64,000 bases of DNA from positions 1 through 64,000 of the forward strand of contig CALMUT010000087.1 of NCBI GenBank assembly GCA_937872925.1, given 5' to 3'. This document shows positions 44,251 through 54,200 of the stretch, piece by piece. The translations under genes were made by a program, and so were the position numbers. The DNA is from an uncultured Myxococcales bacterium (GTDB taxonomy: Bacteria; Myxococcota_A; Polyangia; Polyangiales; Polyangiaceae). The notes under the pieces were generated by a model. That model was not told the origin of the DNA and did not search any database. It was given only the letters and a program-made list of their open reading frames with translations. Position 1 is the stretch's first letter; every line of letters starts with the position of its first letter.

Positions 44251-45606
44251 TTGGGTTTTTCGGAAATTCCACCACCGCCGGAAGTCGAGCCCGGCCAAGA
44301 CCAGCCGGTCATCCGCACGCGGCCACCTGGTCCGCAGTCGCGCACTTGGTTGACGCGACTTGCGCAGGTGGCGGCGCCCATGGGACCACGCCGGAAAGTC
44401 GATCTGCGTCGAGTTGTTCGAACGGACGCGGCGCCTTTCACCGTCGTCTACTCGACGGCTAAGGGTGCCAACGTTCTCGATGCGGATGGCAATCGCTACG
44501 TCGATCTCGCGGCGGGGTTTGGATCACTGCTGCTGGGGCATGCCCATCCGCGCATCACAAAGGTCATCGAACTCCAGGCCGCACGCCTGATGCAGGCTCT
44601 TGGCGACGTGTACCCATCGGAACCCAAGATCGCGCTGATGCAGCGCCTGGTCGAACTACGCGCGGAGCCTGGAAGCAAAGTCATCTTGGGTCAGAGCGGC
44701 GCGGATGCCGTGACCGCTGCGCTGAAGTCTGCGATCCTGCATACAAAGAAGAGCGGGCTGATCGCTTTCGAGGGCGCCTATCACGGTCTCTCCTACGCGC
44801 CCTTGGCTGCCTGCGGCTTTCGCGAGAGCTATCGCGCACCGTTTCAAGAGGTACTGGGAGCGCATACGCGCTTCGTACCGTTTCCGAGAACCGAGTCCGA
44901 GCTACCCCAATGTCTGGAGAGGCTACGCTTCGAATTGGCCCAGGGCGACGTCGGAGCAGTGCTATTCGAGCCAATATTGGGCCGTGGCGGCTGCGAGGTG
45001 CCGCCCGAAGAATTCGTGCCGGAACTCTTGCGCATGTGCGCACGGAGCGGTGCGGTGTCCATTGCCGACGAAATTTGGACCGGGCTGGGCCGCACCGGAG
45101 CGATGCTTTGTAGCGAGCGAGGCACCGAGGCACCAGACATCGTGTGTCTCGGCAAGGGGCTCGGTGGCGGGCTACCGATCAGTGCCTGCATCGGCCGGAG
45201 CGAGATCCTGGATGCATGGAGCCAGGCCGACGAAGTGATCCACACGTCGACCTTTTCGGGGGCCCCATTGGCCTGCACGACCGCCATCGCAACCCTCGAC
45301 ATCCTCAGCCGAGACAACTTGGTGCAGCGAGCGAAACGCGTCGGCGAGCAACTCCGTGACACGCTGAAAGCGCGCTACGCCGGACATCCAAAGGTGCGCG
45401 CGGTCCGCGGGCGCGGATTGATGCTTGGAATAGACCTGGGTGACGAGGCGGGTTCCGCAGCACGGGTTGCGCGTCGTTTGCTCGAGCGTGGCTACATCAC
45501 CAGCACGGGCGGAGGTCTGCGGCAGGTTCTGATCCTCACCCCACCGCTCAATATTGCGGAGCCACTGCTACATCGCTTCGCAGACTGCCTGGCCGAGGCA
45601 CTTTGA
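44251..45606 (+). CDS. class III PLP-dependent aminotransferase
   Basis: 451 residues from TTG 44251. This start is uncertain; ATG 44380 is an alternative that would still leave the full fold. The glutamate-1-semialdehyde/4-aminobutyrate aminotransferase fold is shown by YVDLAAGFGSLLLGHAHP, the SGADAVTAALKSA phosphate loop, AYHGLSY, VLFEPILGRGG and DEIWTGLGRTG. The PLP Lys is in VCLGKGLGGGLP. It typically moves an amino group to a terminal aldehyde or ketone. Its stop overlaps the LuxE-like start (TTGA), and LuxC-like follows, suggesting that the aldehyde made by those enzymes is its substrate. Confidence 0.86.
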   Translation: MGFSEIPPPPEVEPGQDQPVIRTRPPGPQSRTWLTRLAQVAAPMGPRRKVDLRRVVRTDAAPFTVVYSTAKGANVLDADGNRYVDLAAGFGSLLLGHAHPRITKVIELQAARLMQALGDVYPSEPKIALMQRLVELRAEPGSKVILGQSGADAVTAALKSAILHTKKSGLIAFEGAYHGLSYAPLAACGFRESYRAPFQEVLGAHTRFVPFPRTESELPQCLERLRFELAQGDVGAVLFEPILGRGGCEVPPEEFVPELLRMCARSGAVSIADEIWTGLGRTGAMLCSERGTEAPDIVCLGKGLGGGLPISACIGRSEILDAWSQADEVIHTSTFSGAPLACTTAIATLDILSRDNLVQRAKRVGEQLRDTLKARYAGHPKVRAVRGRGLMLGIDLGDEAGSAARVARRLLERGYITSTGGGLRQVLILTPPLNIAEPLLHRFADCLAEAL

Positions 45607-46742
45607 GCGACGTGGATTTCGTTGCCAAGAGCGACGCCCTGCACGGGCGGGTGCAAGCCTTTGCGCGGGGCCAGGGCGACGACGAATTTGAGGCCCTTGC
45701 CCTGGAAATCGCGCAATTCCAGGCCCGCAACATCCCGGCATATGCACGACTACTGGAAGCGCGGGGCAGCACGCTTTCCAGCTTCGCCGACATCGTGGCG
45801 GTGCCGACGGACGCGTTCCGCCTCGCCCGCGTGGCAGTGCATCCAAAAGCGATGGACCAAACGTGCTTCGTGTCCAGTGGGACGAGCTCTGCGGCTCGCA
45901 GCGTCCACCCGATGCGCCGCTTGGACACGTACCAAGACCTAGCCGTACGCTTCGCTACCGAGAAGCTCGTAGACGATCCCCATTCCCGACGCGTGGTCGT
46001 GGCGCTCGCACCGCATCCGGGTTCGCCACCTACATCTTCATTAGGATGCATGATGCGCGCGTTGATGGTCGCCCTTGATGGTCGTGCGCTCAGCGTGGAT
46101 CCTGACGGCGCGCTGTTCAACCCCGACAGCCTTGAGCGTTGGCTCGTTTCCAATCAGGGCTTGAATTTCGCCGGACTTGAGCGCGCGGCGCGCATGGCCT
46201 TAGAGCGACAGGAGCCACTCTTGATTCTCGGAACTTCCCTGGCGCTTGTGAACTTACTGGATGCCCTAGACGGCCGCACTCTTCGCTGCCCACGCACCAC
46301 CACCGTGATGCAGACCGGCGGAACCAAAGGCCGCAAACTACGCAGCACAGCGCCAGACATCGCCCAAGGTGTGGCCCGCGCTTTGGGCATCGGCGTAGAA
46401 CGCGTCGTCAGCGAATACGGCATGACCGAGCTCGGCAGTCAGGCCTACAGCGATAATCTTCGCACGGGCACAAACACCACGGCATTCACGCCCTCCCCTT
46501 GCTTGCGGATCACACCGGTTGATCCCGTGCGCCTGCGTCCCGTGCCCGACGGAGAGCCCGGCCTCGCGCGCTTCGTGGATCTCTGCAATGTGGACTCCGC
46601 GGTCTGCGTGCTCACCCAAGATTTGGTCGTGCGCACGGACCAGGGCGTGGAGCTGCTGGGCAGGCGACCCGGCGCACCCGCCCGCGGCTGCTCCCTAGAT
46701 CTGGAAGACTTGATCTTGCACCGTAGCGCTCCCCAATCATGA
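45603..46742 (+). CDS. LuxE-like acyl-activating enzyme
   Basis: 379 residues from TTG 45603, overlapping the preceding stop. Matches the LuxE/acyl-protein synthetase branch of adenylate-forming enzymes: SSGTSS (91-96) as phosphate loop, ALAPHPGSPPTSSLG, TVMQTGGTKGR and SEYGMTELGSQAYS as the adenine and acyl-site motifs. In luminous bacteria LuxE activates a fatty acid and hands it to LuxC. Here the two genes overlap (ATGA), so acyl transfer to the LuxC-like protein is likely. No luciferase gene is present. Confidence 0.82.
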   Translation: MSDVDFVAKSDALHGRVQAFARGQGDDEFEALALEIAQFQARNIPAYARLLEARGSTLSSFADIVAVPTDAFRLARVAVHPKAMDQTCFVSSGTSSAARSVHPMRRLDTYQDLAVRFATEKLVDDPHSRRVVVALAPHPGSPPTSSLGCMMRALMVALDGRALSVDPDGALFNPDSLERWLVSNQGLNFAGLERAARMALERQEPLLILGTSLALVNLLDALDGRTLRCPRTTTVMQTGGTKGRKLRSTAPDIAQGVARALGIGVERVVSEYGMTELGSQAYSDNLRTGTNTTAFTPSPCLRITPVDPVRLRPVPDGEPGLARFVDLCNVDSAVCVLTQDLVVRTDQGVELLGRRPGAPARGCSLDLEDLILHRSAPQS

Positions 46743-47794
46743 CGACGGCCATCGAAGAACGCCGGCAGCGCGTTTTGCAACTCTTGGACGCGGCACGGCT
46801 CCTGGCGGATCCAGCCACGCCTCTAGGGCAGCGAGCCCGCCTGGAGCTGCCCCAAGAGACCGGCCTGTCCCCGGAGAACGTCGCGCTCTGCCTCGAACAA
46901 CATCTCGAAACCAAAGTCGCAGCAAGGGATCTCGATGCGCTATTGGCCAAGTCGACGCCATGTCGCAAGGCCCATGTCCTGCTATCAGCCAACGTCTTCA
47001 CAGCTCCGCTGCGCGCGATCAGTTTGGCGGTGTCGCAGTCCGCACGAGTGGATGTGCGTCCGTCACGGCGGCAGCCGCTCTTTACACAACTATTGTGGGA
47101 AGCGAGCGGCGGTGCTTTTCGGGTCGTGAAGGAACTCGGCCCGGCACCTGAGGACCACGTGTGGGCCTATGGCCGCGACGAAAGCCTTGAAGCGGTGCGC
47201 GACGAAATGCCCGCGGGAGTGGTGTTCCACGGACACGCGAGTGGTTTCGGGATTGCTGCGGTCACTTCGGAGTCGGGAGAGAGCGCGTCGAAGGTCGCGA
47301 CCGCACTGGTTAGTGACGTTTTTCCCTTTGACCAACGCGGCTGCCTGAGCCCGCGCATTGTCCTCGTGCGCGCCACCACGGCCTGGGCGCGCGATCTTTG
47401 CCAAGAAGTCGTGCGCGCGCTTTCGGCGGCGAACCACGACGTGCCGCTGGGAACTTTATCCGAGGATGAGGCCGCGGAACTGACCCGCTACCGCGACACT
47501 ATGACCTACACCGGCGAACTGCTACATGCCGGCAAGAGCGTCATTGGCTTCGACGAACGCGGCAACGTTCTTTTGCCTCCCGTGGGGCGCAACCTGCACC
47601 TGACGTGCGTTGAAGATTTCGGCAGCGCGCTGGCGACCGTCACGAGTCACGTCACATCCGTCGGCGCTCCAAGCGCACTGCATGCTGAATTCGCCCAACT
47701 GCTACCGCGGGCACGCATCGCGCTTCTGGGCCAGCAGCAGCGCCCACCCCTGGACGGACCTGTGGACAAGCGACCGGTCGCCGAGGTTCTGTAA
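46739..47794 (+). CDS. LuxC-like acyl-CoA/acyl-protein reductase
   Basis: 351 residues, shorter than LuxC (about 480); the N-terminal lid is reduced. The catalytic Cys is Cys202 in FPFDQRGCLSPR, the LuxC/ALDH active-site phrase. The dinucleotide-binding part is in the region HVLLSANVFTAPLRAISLA and VFHGHASGFG. It would reduce an activated acyl group to an aldehyde with NADPH. With LuxE-like and aminotransferase genes before it and overlapping, the set would convert an acid to an aldehyde and then to an amine. Confidence 0.8.
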   Translation: MTTAIEERRQRVLQLLDAARLLADPATPLGQRARLELPQETGLSPENVALCLEQHLETKVAARDLDALLAKSTPCRKAHVLLSANVFTAPLRAISLAVSQSARVDVRPSRRQPLFTQLLWEASGGAFRVVKELGPAPEDHVWAYGRDESLEAVRDEMPAGVVFHGHASGFGIAAVTSESGESASKVATALVSDVFPFDQRGCLSPRIVLVRATTAWARDLCQEVVRALSAANHDVPLGTLSEDEAAELTRYRDTMTYTGELLHAGKSVIGFDERGNVLLPPVGRNLHLTCVEDFGSALATVTSHVTSVGAPSALHAEFAQLLPRARIALLGQQQRPPLDGPVDKRPVAEVL

Positions 47795-47875
47795 CGCGGA
47801 CCTGGTATCCGGGGCTCTGAGCGTCGGCTTCGCCGGGGTGATCGGTGCGCCAAAAACAGTTTGTATGCAAATTGA

Positions 47876-47982
47876 TTTTCACCCACGCGGAACCCTTGCG
47901 CGGCATCGATGGCGTTGCCAGCTCTGTGCCCTCCGAGGCGTCCCATTCGGCGGTTTTCACCCACGCGGAACCTTGCGCGGCA
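47876..47982. repeat. two copies of a ~29-bp repeat
   Basis: TTTTCACCCACGCGGAAC plus CTTGCGCGGCA occurs at 47876-47905 and again at 47954-47982, with one base difference in length. Both copies lie in the 213-bp gap between convergent genes. It could be a dispersed genomic repeat or a pair of protein-binding sites. Confidence 0.7.
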
Positions 47983-48007
47983 GCGGTACCCGCCGCCATC
48001 CGCACCG

Positions 48008-49639
48008 CTACCGGATCGACGCGCTCGCCGTGCCCGCAGCGCCAGCGACAACTGGTGACGCTCCGGTCGGCACGAGCACGCTGTCCTTCGGACGGATCCG
48101 ATAGAGCAGGCTGCGTAGGGGCGCCTCCGCCATGATGCCTTCCCAAGTCCGCCTCCGCGGTCGTTTCATCTGATCCGCCAACCCGTAGGGGAACCCGCTG
48201 AGAGGATCGGTGCGCTCGATCAGGATTGCGTGCTGATGGATCTTGCCGTCGTTCTTGAGCCCTTGGATGGCGACAATGTCCCCCGCTCGAAAGCGATCGG
48301 CGTGCTCGGTCAAAAACCCGAAGAAGCGCTCTCGTTCCCGAAACTTGATGCGCTCCTCCGGTGCCAAGCGCTCGTGCTCGAAGAGCTCGGTTCTCTCTCG
48401 CGCGAATTCCCCAAGAGCGAGCACCGCGCGCCTGTTTTCGATGCCAAAGGCGTTGAAGTCCAGTCGCCCCGCGCTCCGTTGCGGCGGCTCTCCGCGTGGC
48501 GAGTACCAGGTGTCGTTTGCACGCTCGAAGCTATCCAGCACGAAGTCGACGCAGACTTGCGGCGGATGTGGCCGCCCCTCGGAGTCGTAGACCGGATACC
48601 ACTGTTCATCGAATTGGAAGCCCTGGCGCCCCGCCAAGTACGCGAAACGCCACGCGGGCCGGAGTTGCCCATCCCGGTCCGCCGTTTCTTCACCCCGGGG
48701 GCGGTCGAAGGGCAACGCCTCACGCACATACGCGTCCACGGCATGCCGCAGTCGCGTCAACGCTGCGCGCCGCGGCGCCTCGCTAGCAAGGTGCTTTTCG
48801 ATGCGCAGTCGCCGCTCCTGCGGTTCCCGAAAACACGACAGGCTCAGGGCAGCCCCGTCGGAAGCCAGGGTGACTTTGGTCCATGCCGCACCAAAGCGCA
48901 GCCTAGCCAAGATGCCATCCTTGCTTGCGTGCTCCACTTCCATGCGGTCAAAGCCCAAGCGGTCCTGCAGCGCGCGTGCGTCACGATGCAGCGGTGCGTC
49001 CAGGGCGTCGCGGCTGGTGGCGACGCGGTCTCCAAACAGCAGCTCCGCACGGCTGCCATCAGCATGCTCATAGCGAGCGTCGCGTCCGCGGACGCGCTGC
49101 AACGCGTGGATGACCTCCCCGCGTTGCAGATAGATCGTATCTTCATCGAAGAGGTCCGTCAGCGCGAGACGCGTCACTAGCGCCAATGCTTCGATCGGGT
49201 CCGCAGAGTATACGTAGCCTTGTGGCAGCAGTAGCGCCCGGAGTGCCGGCCGGTCACCAGCGAGGGCGCGACGCAGGGAAACAACGCGCGCGAAGGGGCC
49301 GCGTTTGGCCGTGGCCCGCTGGACGCGAAGGGCGACCTCCGGCAGCTCCGCCGCCGGCGTTGGCTCTGGCTCGCGCAAGAACAGCATGGGTTCACCGCGA
49401 GCGCGCCCCAAGATCTCCGATCGCTTCGCTTCGAACTTGGCCGCTCCAGGCAGTGCTGCCGCCCGACGGATTTTCTGGCTGAGCACGCTGCAGCGCTCCA
49501 GCTGCTCGTCCCGCTCCACAGCCGCGCTCGCGGACACCGGGCTGGCACTGCGCGATGTGGGGCCAGGCGGTGCCTCGCGGGTGCAGCCCGAAAGCAGCAC
49601 GCACAGACCGGTGGCGAAGCCCCAAAGCGGGTGTGTCAT
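48008..49639 (-). CDS. lipoprotein with possible NlpC/P60-like C-terminal domain
   Basis: 543 residues from ATG 49639, followed by a signal peptide and lipobox LLSGCTR. The central part (about 60-330) is Arg/Leu-rich and helical. The last ~190 residues include PQVCVDFVLDSFERAND and, about 85 residues later, GDIVAIQG and KIHQHAILIERTD. A Cys near the start of a helix and a His before a hydrophobic strand suggest a papain-like NlpC/P60 or DUF1287-like fold, but this is a weak assignment. Last gene of the minus-strand run that includes LOG and patatin. Confidence 0.6.
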   Translation of the reverse strand: MTHPLWGFATGLCVLLSGCTREAPPGPTSRSASPVSASAAVERDEQLERCSVLSQKIRRAAALPGAAKFEAKRSEILGRARGEPMLFLREPEPTPAAELPEVALRVQRATAKRGPFARVVSLRRALAGDRPALRALLLPQGYVYSADPIEALALVTRLALTDLFDEDTIYLQRGEVIHALQRVRGRDARYEHADGSRAELLFGDRVATSRDALDAPLHRDARALQDRLGFDRMEVEHASKDGILARLRFGAAWTKVTLASDGAALSLSCFREPQERRLRIEKHLASEAPRRAALTRLRHAVDAYVREALPFDRPRGEETADRDGQLRPAWRFAYLAGRQGFQFDEQWYPVYDSEGRPHPPQVCVDFVLDSFERANDTWYSPRGEPPQRSAGRLDFNAFGIENRRAVLALGEFARERTELFEHERLAPEERIKFRERERFFGFLTEHADRFRAGDIVAIQGLKNDGKIHQHAILIERTDPLSGFPYGLADQMKRPRRRTWEGIMAEAPLRSLLYRIRPKDSVLVPTGASPVVAGAAGTASASIR

Positions 49640-49688
49640 CTTCCCCCAACAAACGCTGCAGATCCCGGAAACAATCCCGCCCCGATTC

Positions 49689-50399
49689 TCACTCCGCGCC
49701 GCGTTGCTGCGCCTGGAACCGTTCGATATGCGGCCGTAGCGCCGCGATGGCGCCGGCCACGTCGGGAACACAAGTCGGCAGTGCCACGTCTTCGGCGCTG
49801 GCCAAGGCGGCGCCGTTTTCCACCATGTTGCGGGAAGCCCACTCGGTCAGTTCGCGCCACATGTCGCCGACAAAAATCAGCGGCACATCCGTCACGTGAC
49901 GCACTTGCAGTAGCTGCCACACCATGAGCGTCTCAAGCGCCGTGCCAATCCCACCGCGCACGATCACGAACGCGCTGGACAGCCGCATGAACTGCGCTAG
50001 CCGCGAGTAAAAAGTGCGGTGCGTGTAGACCTTCTCCACGAAGGGATTCGCCCCCTGTTCGAAGGGCAACTCGATGCGCACACCGTAGGAACGCGTCTTG
50101 TTCTCGGGGTCTCCTAGATTCTCGCCTTCGTTGGCGGCTTGCATCAGCCCGGGGCCACCGCCGGTGACGATATCCACGCCCAGCTCCGCAAGGCGTCGAG
50201 CGAGTTCCTTAACCTCGTTGTAGGTAGGCGAACCGGGCTTGGCGCGCGCGGAACCAAAGATGGCAACGCGATAATACTCCGGACTGTCGGGTCGGATCTG
50301 CGACAACTCGTTGACCACGGACCAGAGCTGATCCACCGCCGTCTCGACAACTTTGAGCGTTGCAGCGTTCGCTGCAGGGCATGTTCTATCTTCGTCCAT
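49689..50399 (-). CDS. LOG-family nucleotide-processing protein
   Basis: 236 residues. The Rossmann-like LOG fold is shown by VAIFGSARAKPGSPTY, TGGGPGLMQAANEG and the family motif RGGIGTALE (PGGxGTxxE in the consensus, with Arg for Pro). LOG proteins cleave ribose phosphate from nucleotide 5'-monophosphates, including cytokinin nucleotides; many bacterial homologues have related pyrophosphatase or nucleosidase activity. The ATG shares a base with the patatin stop (TAATG). Confidence 0.86.
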   Translation of the reverse strand: MDEDRTCPAANAATLKVVETAVDQLWSVVNELSQIRPDSPEYYRVAIFGSARAKPGSPTYNEVKELARRLAELGVDIVTGGGPGLMQAANEGENLGDPENKTRSYGVRIELPFEQGANPFVEKVYTHRTFYSRLAQFMRLSSAFVIVRGGIGTALETLMVWQLLQVRHVTDVPLIFVGDMWRELTEWASRNMVENGAALASAEDVALPTCVPDVAGAIAALRPHIERFQAQQRGAE

Positions 50400-51169
50400 T
50401 ACGCCTCCCTGGCAGAGGTTCGCACGATTCCATCCGCGAGCCGCTGCCCTAGGGCCGCAGCGGTGCTCTTTCTAGCCTGCTCGAAGGCTCGCTTCCCGGC
50501 CGCCAAACGAAAGGGCCCCACCCGTGCGATGCCATCGACGACCAGCGCCACCAGCCCGGGCCGCCGCGGTGGGTTCAAGGACGCACTGCCCTTCCGCCGC
50601 CATGGAGATCGCGACGCGAGATGGTGGTGCAGCACGCGCGCGCTTGCGTGGGCACCGGCGACGCCGGGCCGGTCGAGCACGCCCCCGTCGAGCAGCGGTC
50701 TGCCCTCCACCCACAGCGGGTGGAACAGCCCGGGCAGCGTGCAGGACGCCTGGATTGCGGGAGCCAGCGCGCCGCAGGACAACACACGCGTCTCGCGCGA
50801 CAGCACGTCAAAGACGCTCAAAGCTGCCGGGACACGGCACGCCTCGAAACTCTGCACCGGCAACAGCTCCGAGAGCATCGCTCGGAAGAGCGCACCGCGC
50901 AACAGGCCGAACCCAACCCCCGGGTCCCAGAAGTCGTCCCGGCGCAAGCGCATGAGCACGTCGCGCTGCGCGCACGCGTCGACGCCCCCAGCCCACAGCC
51001 CGCCCACGAGTGCGCCTGCACTGGCACCGGTCACCCGCGACGGGAGCAGCCCCGCATCCTCCAAGGTCACCAACATGCCAGCGTGAGCGAAGAAACCAAA
51101 AAAACCAGCCGACATGGCCAGGGTGAATTCGCCTTCGCGCAGCCACTCGCGCAGGGTGGGACGTTCCAC
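50399..51169 (-). CDS. patatin-like phospholipase
   Basis: 256 residues. The nucleophile elbow is GASAG (Ser near residue 49) and the catalytic Asp is in LLDGGVLDRPG. The oxyanion region near AMSAGFFGFFAHAG is a modified form of the usual GGxxG. No signal peptide, so it probably acts on cytoplasmic-side lipids. It is translationally coupled to the LOG gene and lies 111 bp after the giant TPR gene. Confidence 0.84.
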   Translation of the reverse strand: MERPTLREWLREGEFTLAMSAGFFGFFAHAGMLVTLEDAGLLPSRVTGASAGALVGGLWAGGVDACAQRDVLMRLRRDDFWDPGVGFGLLRGALFRAMLSELLPVQSFEACRVPAALSVFDVLSRETRVLSCGALAPAIQASCTLPGLFHPLWVEGRPLLDGGVLDRPGVAGAHASARVLHHHLASRSPWRRKGSASLNPPRRPGLVALVVDGIARVGPFRLAAGKRAFEQARKSTAAALGQRLADGIVRTSAREA

Positions 51170-51280
51170 GACGCCGCACTGTATCAGAAGGTACCGCTAC
51201 GCGGTCTTCGACCGCCACGCAGGCGTACCGCCGAGGCCGCCGCCGTCAGCACCGTGGCGGCCGGCTGAACCCGGTGCCAG

Positions 51281-54200
51281 TCAGTAGCGGCGCAGAAGCC
51301 ACAACAAGACCAGGACCATCCCGGCGGACAGGATAGCGGCGGGCCCCCCCTGCATCAGAAGCCAGCCAGCGAGCAGCCAAGCTCCGAGTACCAGCGCCAC
51401 CCTACCTCCGGCGCGCAGCATGTCCGAGGGAGCTTTGGTCAGCGCGGCAATCCGGTAGGCAACCCGCAACCACTGCCACGAGTCGGGGAATACGTTGAAC
51501 GAGCCAATCGCGTCCAGGTGGGTCCACGCCGCACGCGCAAAACCCGCCCGTTCAGCAGGGTCCACGGCCCGAGAAAGGTTCACGACGTTCTCAGCAATCT
51601 GGTACGTCGGAGCAAGCGCAGCCGGGAGCTGGGGAACCACAACCTCTCGCAAGCCGACTTCCGCATCCGCGGTTTGCCCACGCAGCGCGTACTCCAGAGA
51701 CACCAAAGTCAGATGTCGCGCAGTCGTGTGGTCGGGTTCGAGACGCAGCGCGTACTCTCCCGCTGCCAGGGCGCGGCCAAAGCAAAGCCGCGCGCGGAGC
51801 GCATGCGCCAAGTTGTAGAGCATCCATGGATCCGGCGAGCGCTGTTCGTAGTCCCTCAGCCACCACGCGGCGATCGTCCAGAGCGACGCATTGGTCAACA
51901 CATAACCCACTGTTCCCCAGAGCGCATGGTGTCGGCGGATAAAGCGGTAGTGCAACAGGATCAGTGCAAGCGCGTTGATGATCCCGCCCGTGTCACCCAC
52001 CGCGTCGAGGGTCACTCGGAGCGCCTCGACCGCAGCCGCGGGGTTTCGGCGCCGCACCCGCGCGATGTCGAGCGCTCCTCTGGTCCGTGCCTGCGCCCAG
52101 GAAGCTCCGAGACGCGACGGCGCTTCGGAATCGAGCACCCAACGATCGAGCATCCGCCGCGTTGCGCTGGCTGCGAGCGAATGGACCCGCCCTAGGGCAG
52201 ATTCGAAGCTCTCGAGCGGAGCCCGCTCGTCGAACGCAAGGCGCTTGAGGGCCTTGAGCGCGGTGCGCGGTTTCTGCTTCGCTACTGCAAGTCTCACGTC
52301 GAAGAACGCGCGCACCCAAGGTTCGGACACGTCGGCGTGAGCACGGGCAACGCTCCGCGCTTCAGCGTAGTCAGACCGCTCAAGCGCAAGCTCAACGAGG
52401 CGCATGGCCGCGAACTGATAGGTCGGCATCAGCGCAAGCGCTCTGCGGTACTCCTTTCGAGCCCGGCGTGGCTTTCCGGCTTTTTCGAGAGCCGACGCGA
52501 GGTAGCCGCGAGCTATGGCACTCCTGGCATGGAGCCGCGCCAGAGCCTCCGCCGCACGCAGCTCCCGCGGGCCGTCGTCAGTGGCCTCCGCCCAGTCCGC
52601 GAGCTGCTGGTGTCCCCAGGCGTAGTCGGGATAGTCCTCCAGGACCGCGTCCATCAGCACAATGGCGCGCTGGACCTCGCCGAACTGGGCCCAAACCCAC
52701 GCCTCACGACCCCGGAGCTCCGCTGGCACGTCCTCGCCGAAATGCTCCGGTCGACACGCCTCTAAAGCTTGTGATCGACGACCAGTGCGGGCAGCAATCA
52801 TGACGCGCAGGTCGTGCGCTTCCACACGGTGAGGCTCAAGCTCGATGGCACGGTCGAGAGCTACAAGCGCGCCGTCCACATCATTTTGCGCCTTCGCCTG
52901 GGCGAACCGCAACCATGCATCCGTATCCCACGCGCGGTGTTCCAAAACATTGGCAATCAACTTCACTGCTGTCGCGGCGTCCGCGAGCTCCGTTAGTAGC
53001 TCCCATGGCGCGGGCGCACGCGGGTCCGCGTCGATGGCCGATCGTAGCGTGGCAAGGGCCTCGTCGCGGCGACCGACCCGCTTCAGCAATGACGCCTTCT
53101 GAACTAGCAACGTCACGTCGAGAGGCGCATGACGAAGCGCCCGATCGAGAACGTGCAGCGCTCCCACCATGTCGGCTCTTCGTTCCAGAACAGTACATAA
53201 GTCCAGGGTGGGTGGCAGAAACGCAGGATTGATCTCAATGGCCCTTTCCAGCGCGGCCACGGATTTCGACTCTTGGCCCGACGCATCGCTTGCTCGGGCG
53301 AGCCCCAACCAAGCCCCGGGCAGCAGCGGGAAACGTTCAGTCATCTCTTTGGCAACAGCCACGGCTGCCGCGGGCCGCGTTCCGTACGAGGTGTCGGCAC
53401 CAACGCACCAACTGGCGAACAGGTCCGCGCGTTGGATGCGAGCGTTCTTGGCGCGTCGCGCCAGCTCGATCGGCTCGAAGTGTCCCAGTGCCGCTGAGAA
53501 CCATGCGAACACACCGTCGCCGGTACGCGATTCGCGAAGCACGCGATCATAGCAATCCTCAAGCAGCGCCACCACTTCACCACTCCCACCCAGCATTCCC
53601 ACCACAGCGGAGAGCGCCAGACCGGAGTCGGCATCCAGTTGCATGGCTCGCTGGTACTGCGCGCGTGCTCCCTCTCTATCACCGCTGAACTCTGCAACGC
53701 GCCCAAGCACAAGGGGACCGCTCGGATTCGACGGCTCCAAGGCCAACGCCTGTTGCGCATGCTGTCTAGCTCGTTCGAAGGACTTCAATTTCGACAACGT
53801 CAGGGCCAGCTCACGGTGTGCCCATGCGTGAGCTGGCTCGAGGGCCACCAGATGCTCGAGCGCCGTCAGTGCGTGATTCGGGTCCGATCCACTCAGGTGT
53901 TCGGCCAACAGCGTCTGCAGTGCGACGTTCTCGGGAAAACGTGCGGCCAGCTCAACCAGGTAATCCCGAGCAGCGTCAGGCCCATGCCCGATCAAGAGAC
54001 GCTGGGCCACGGCTGCGTGCGCATCCGTGGCCAGGGGTTCGAGCGTCGCTACTTCACGCCACGACTGGAGTGCAAGGTCGCCGTCCCCTGCACACGCCGC
54101 CACTTCGGCAACACTTCGCAGCCACTCACTGCGTGGGGACACGGGTTCGGCACGCTGAAGGAGCTCCTGTGCGTGTTCCAGGTTCCCGTACCTGGCTTCG

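Noticed and set aside
44251-47794. Bacterial luciferase operon
   Set aside because: LuxC- and LuxE-like genes are present, but no luxA, luxB or luxD; an aminotransferase takes their place.
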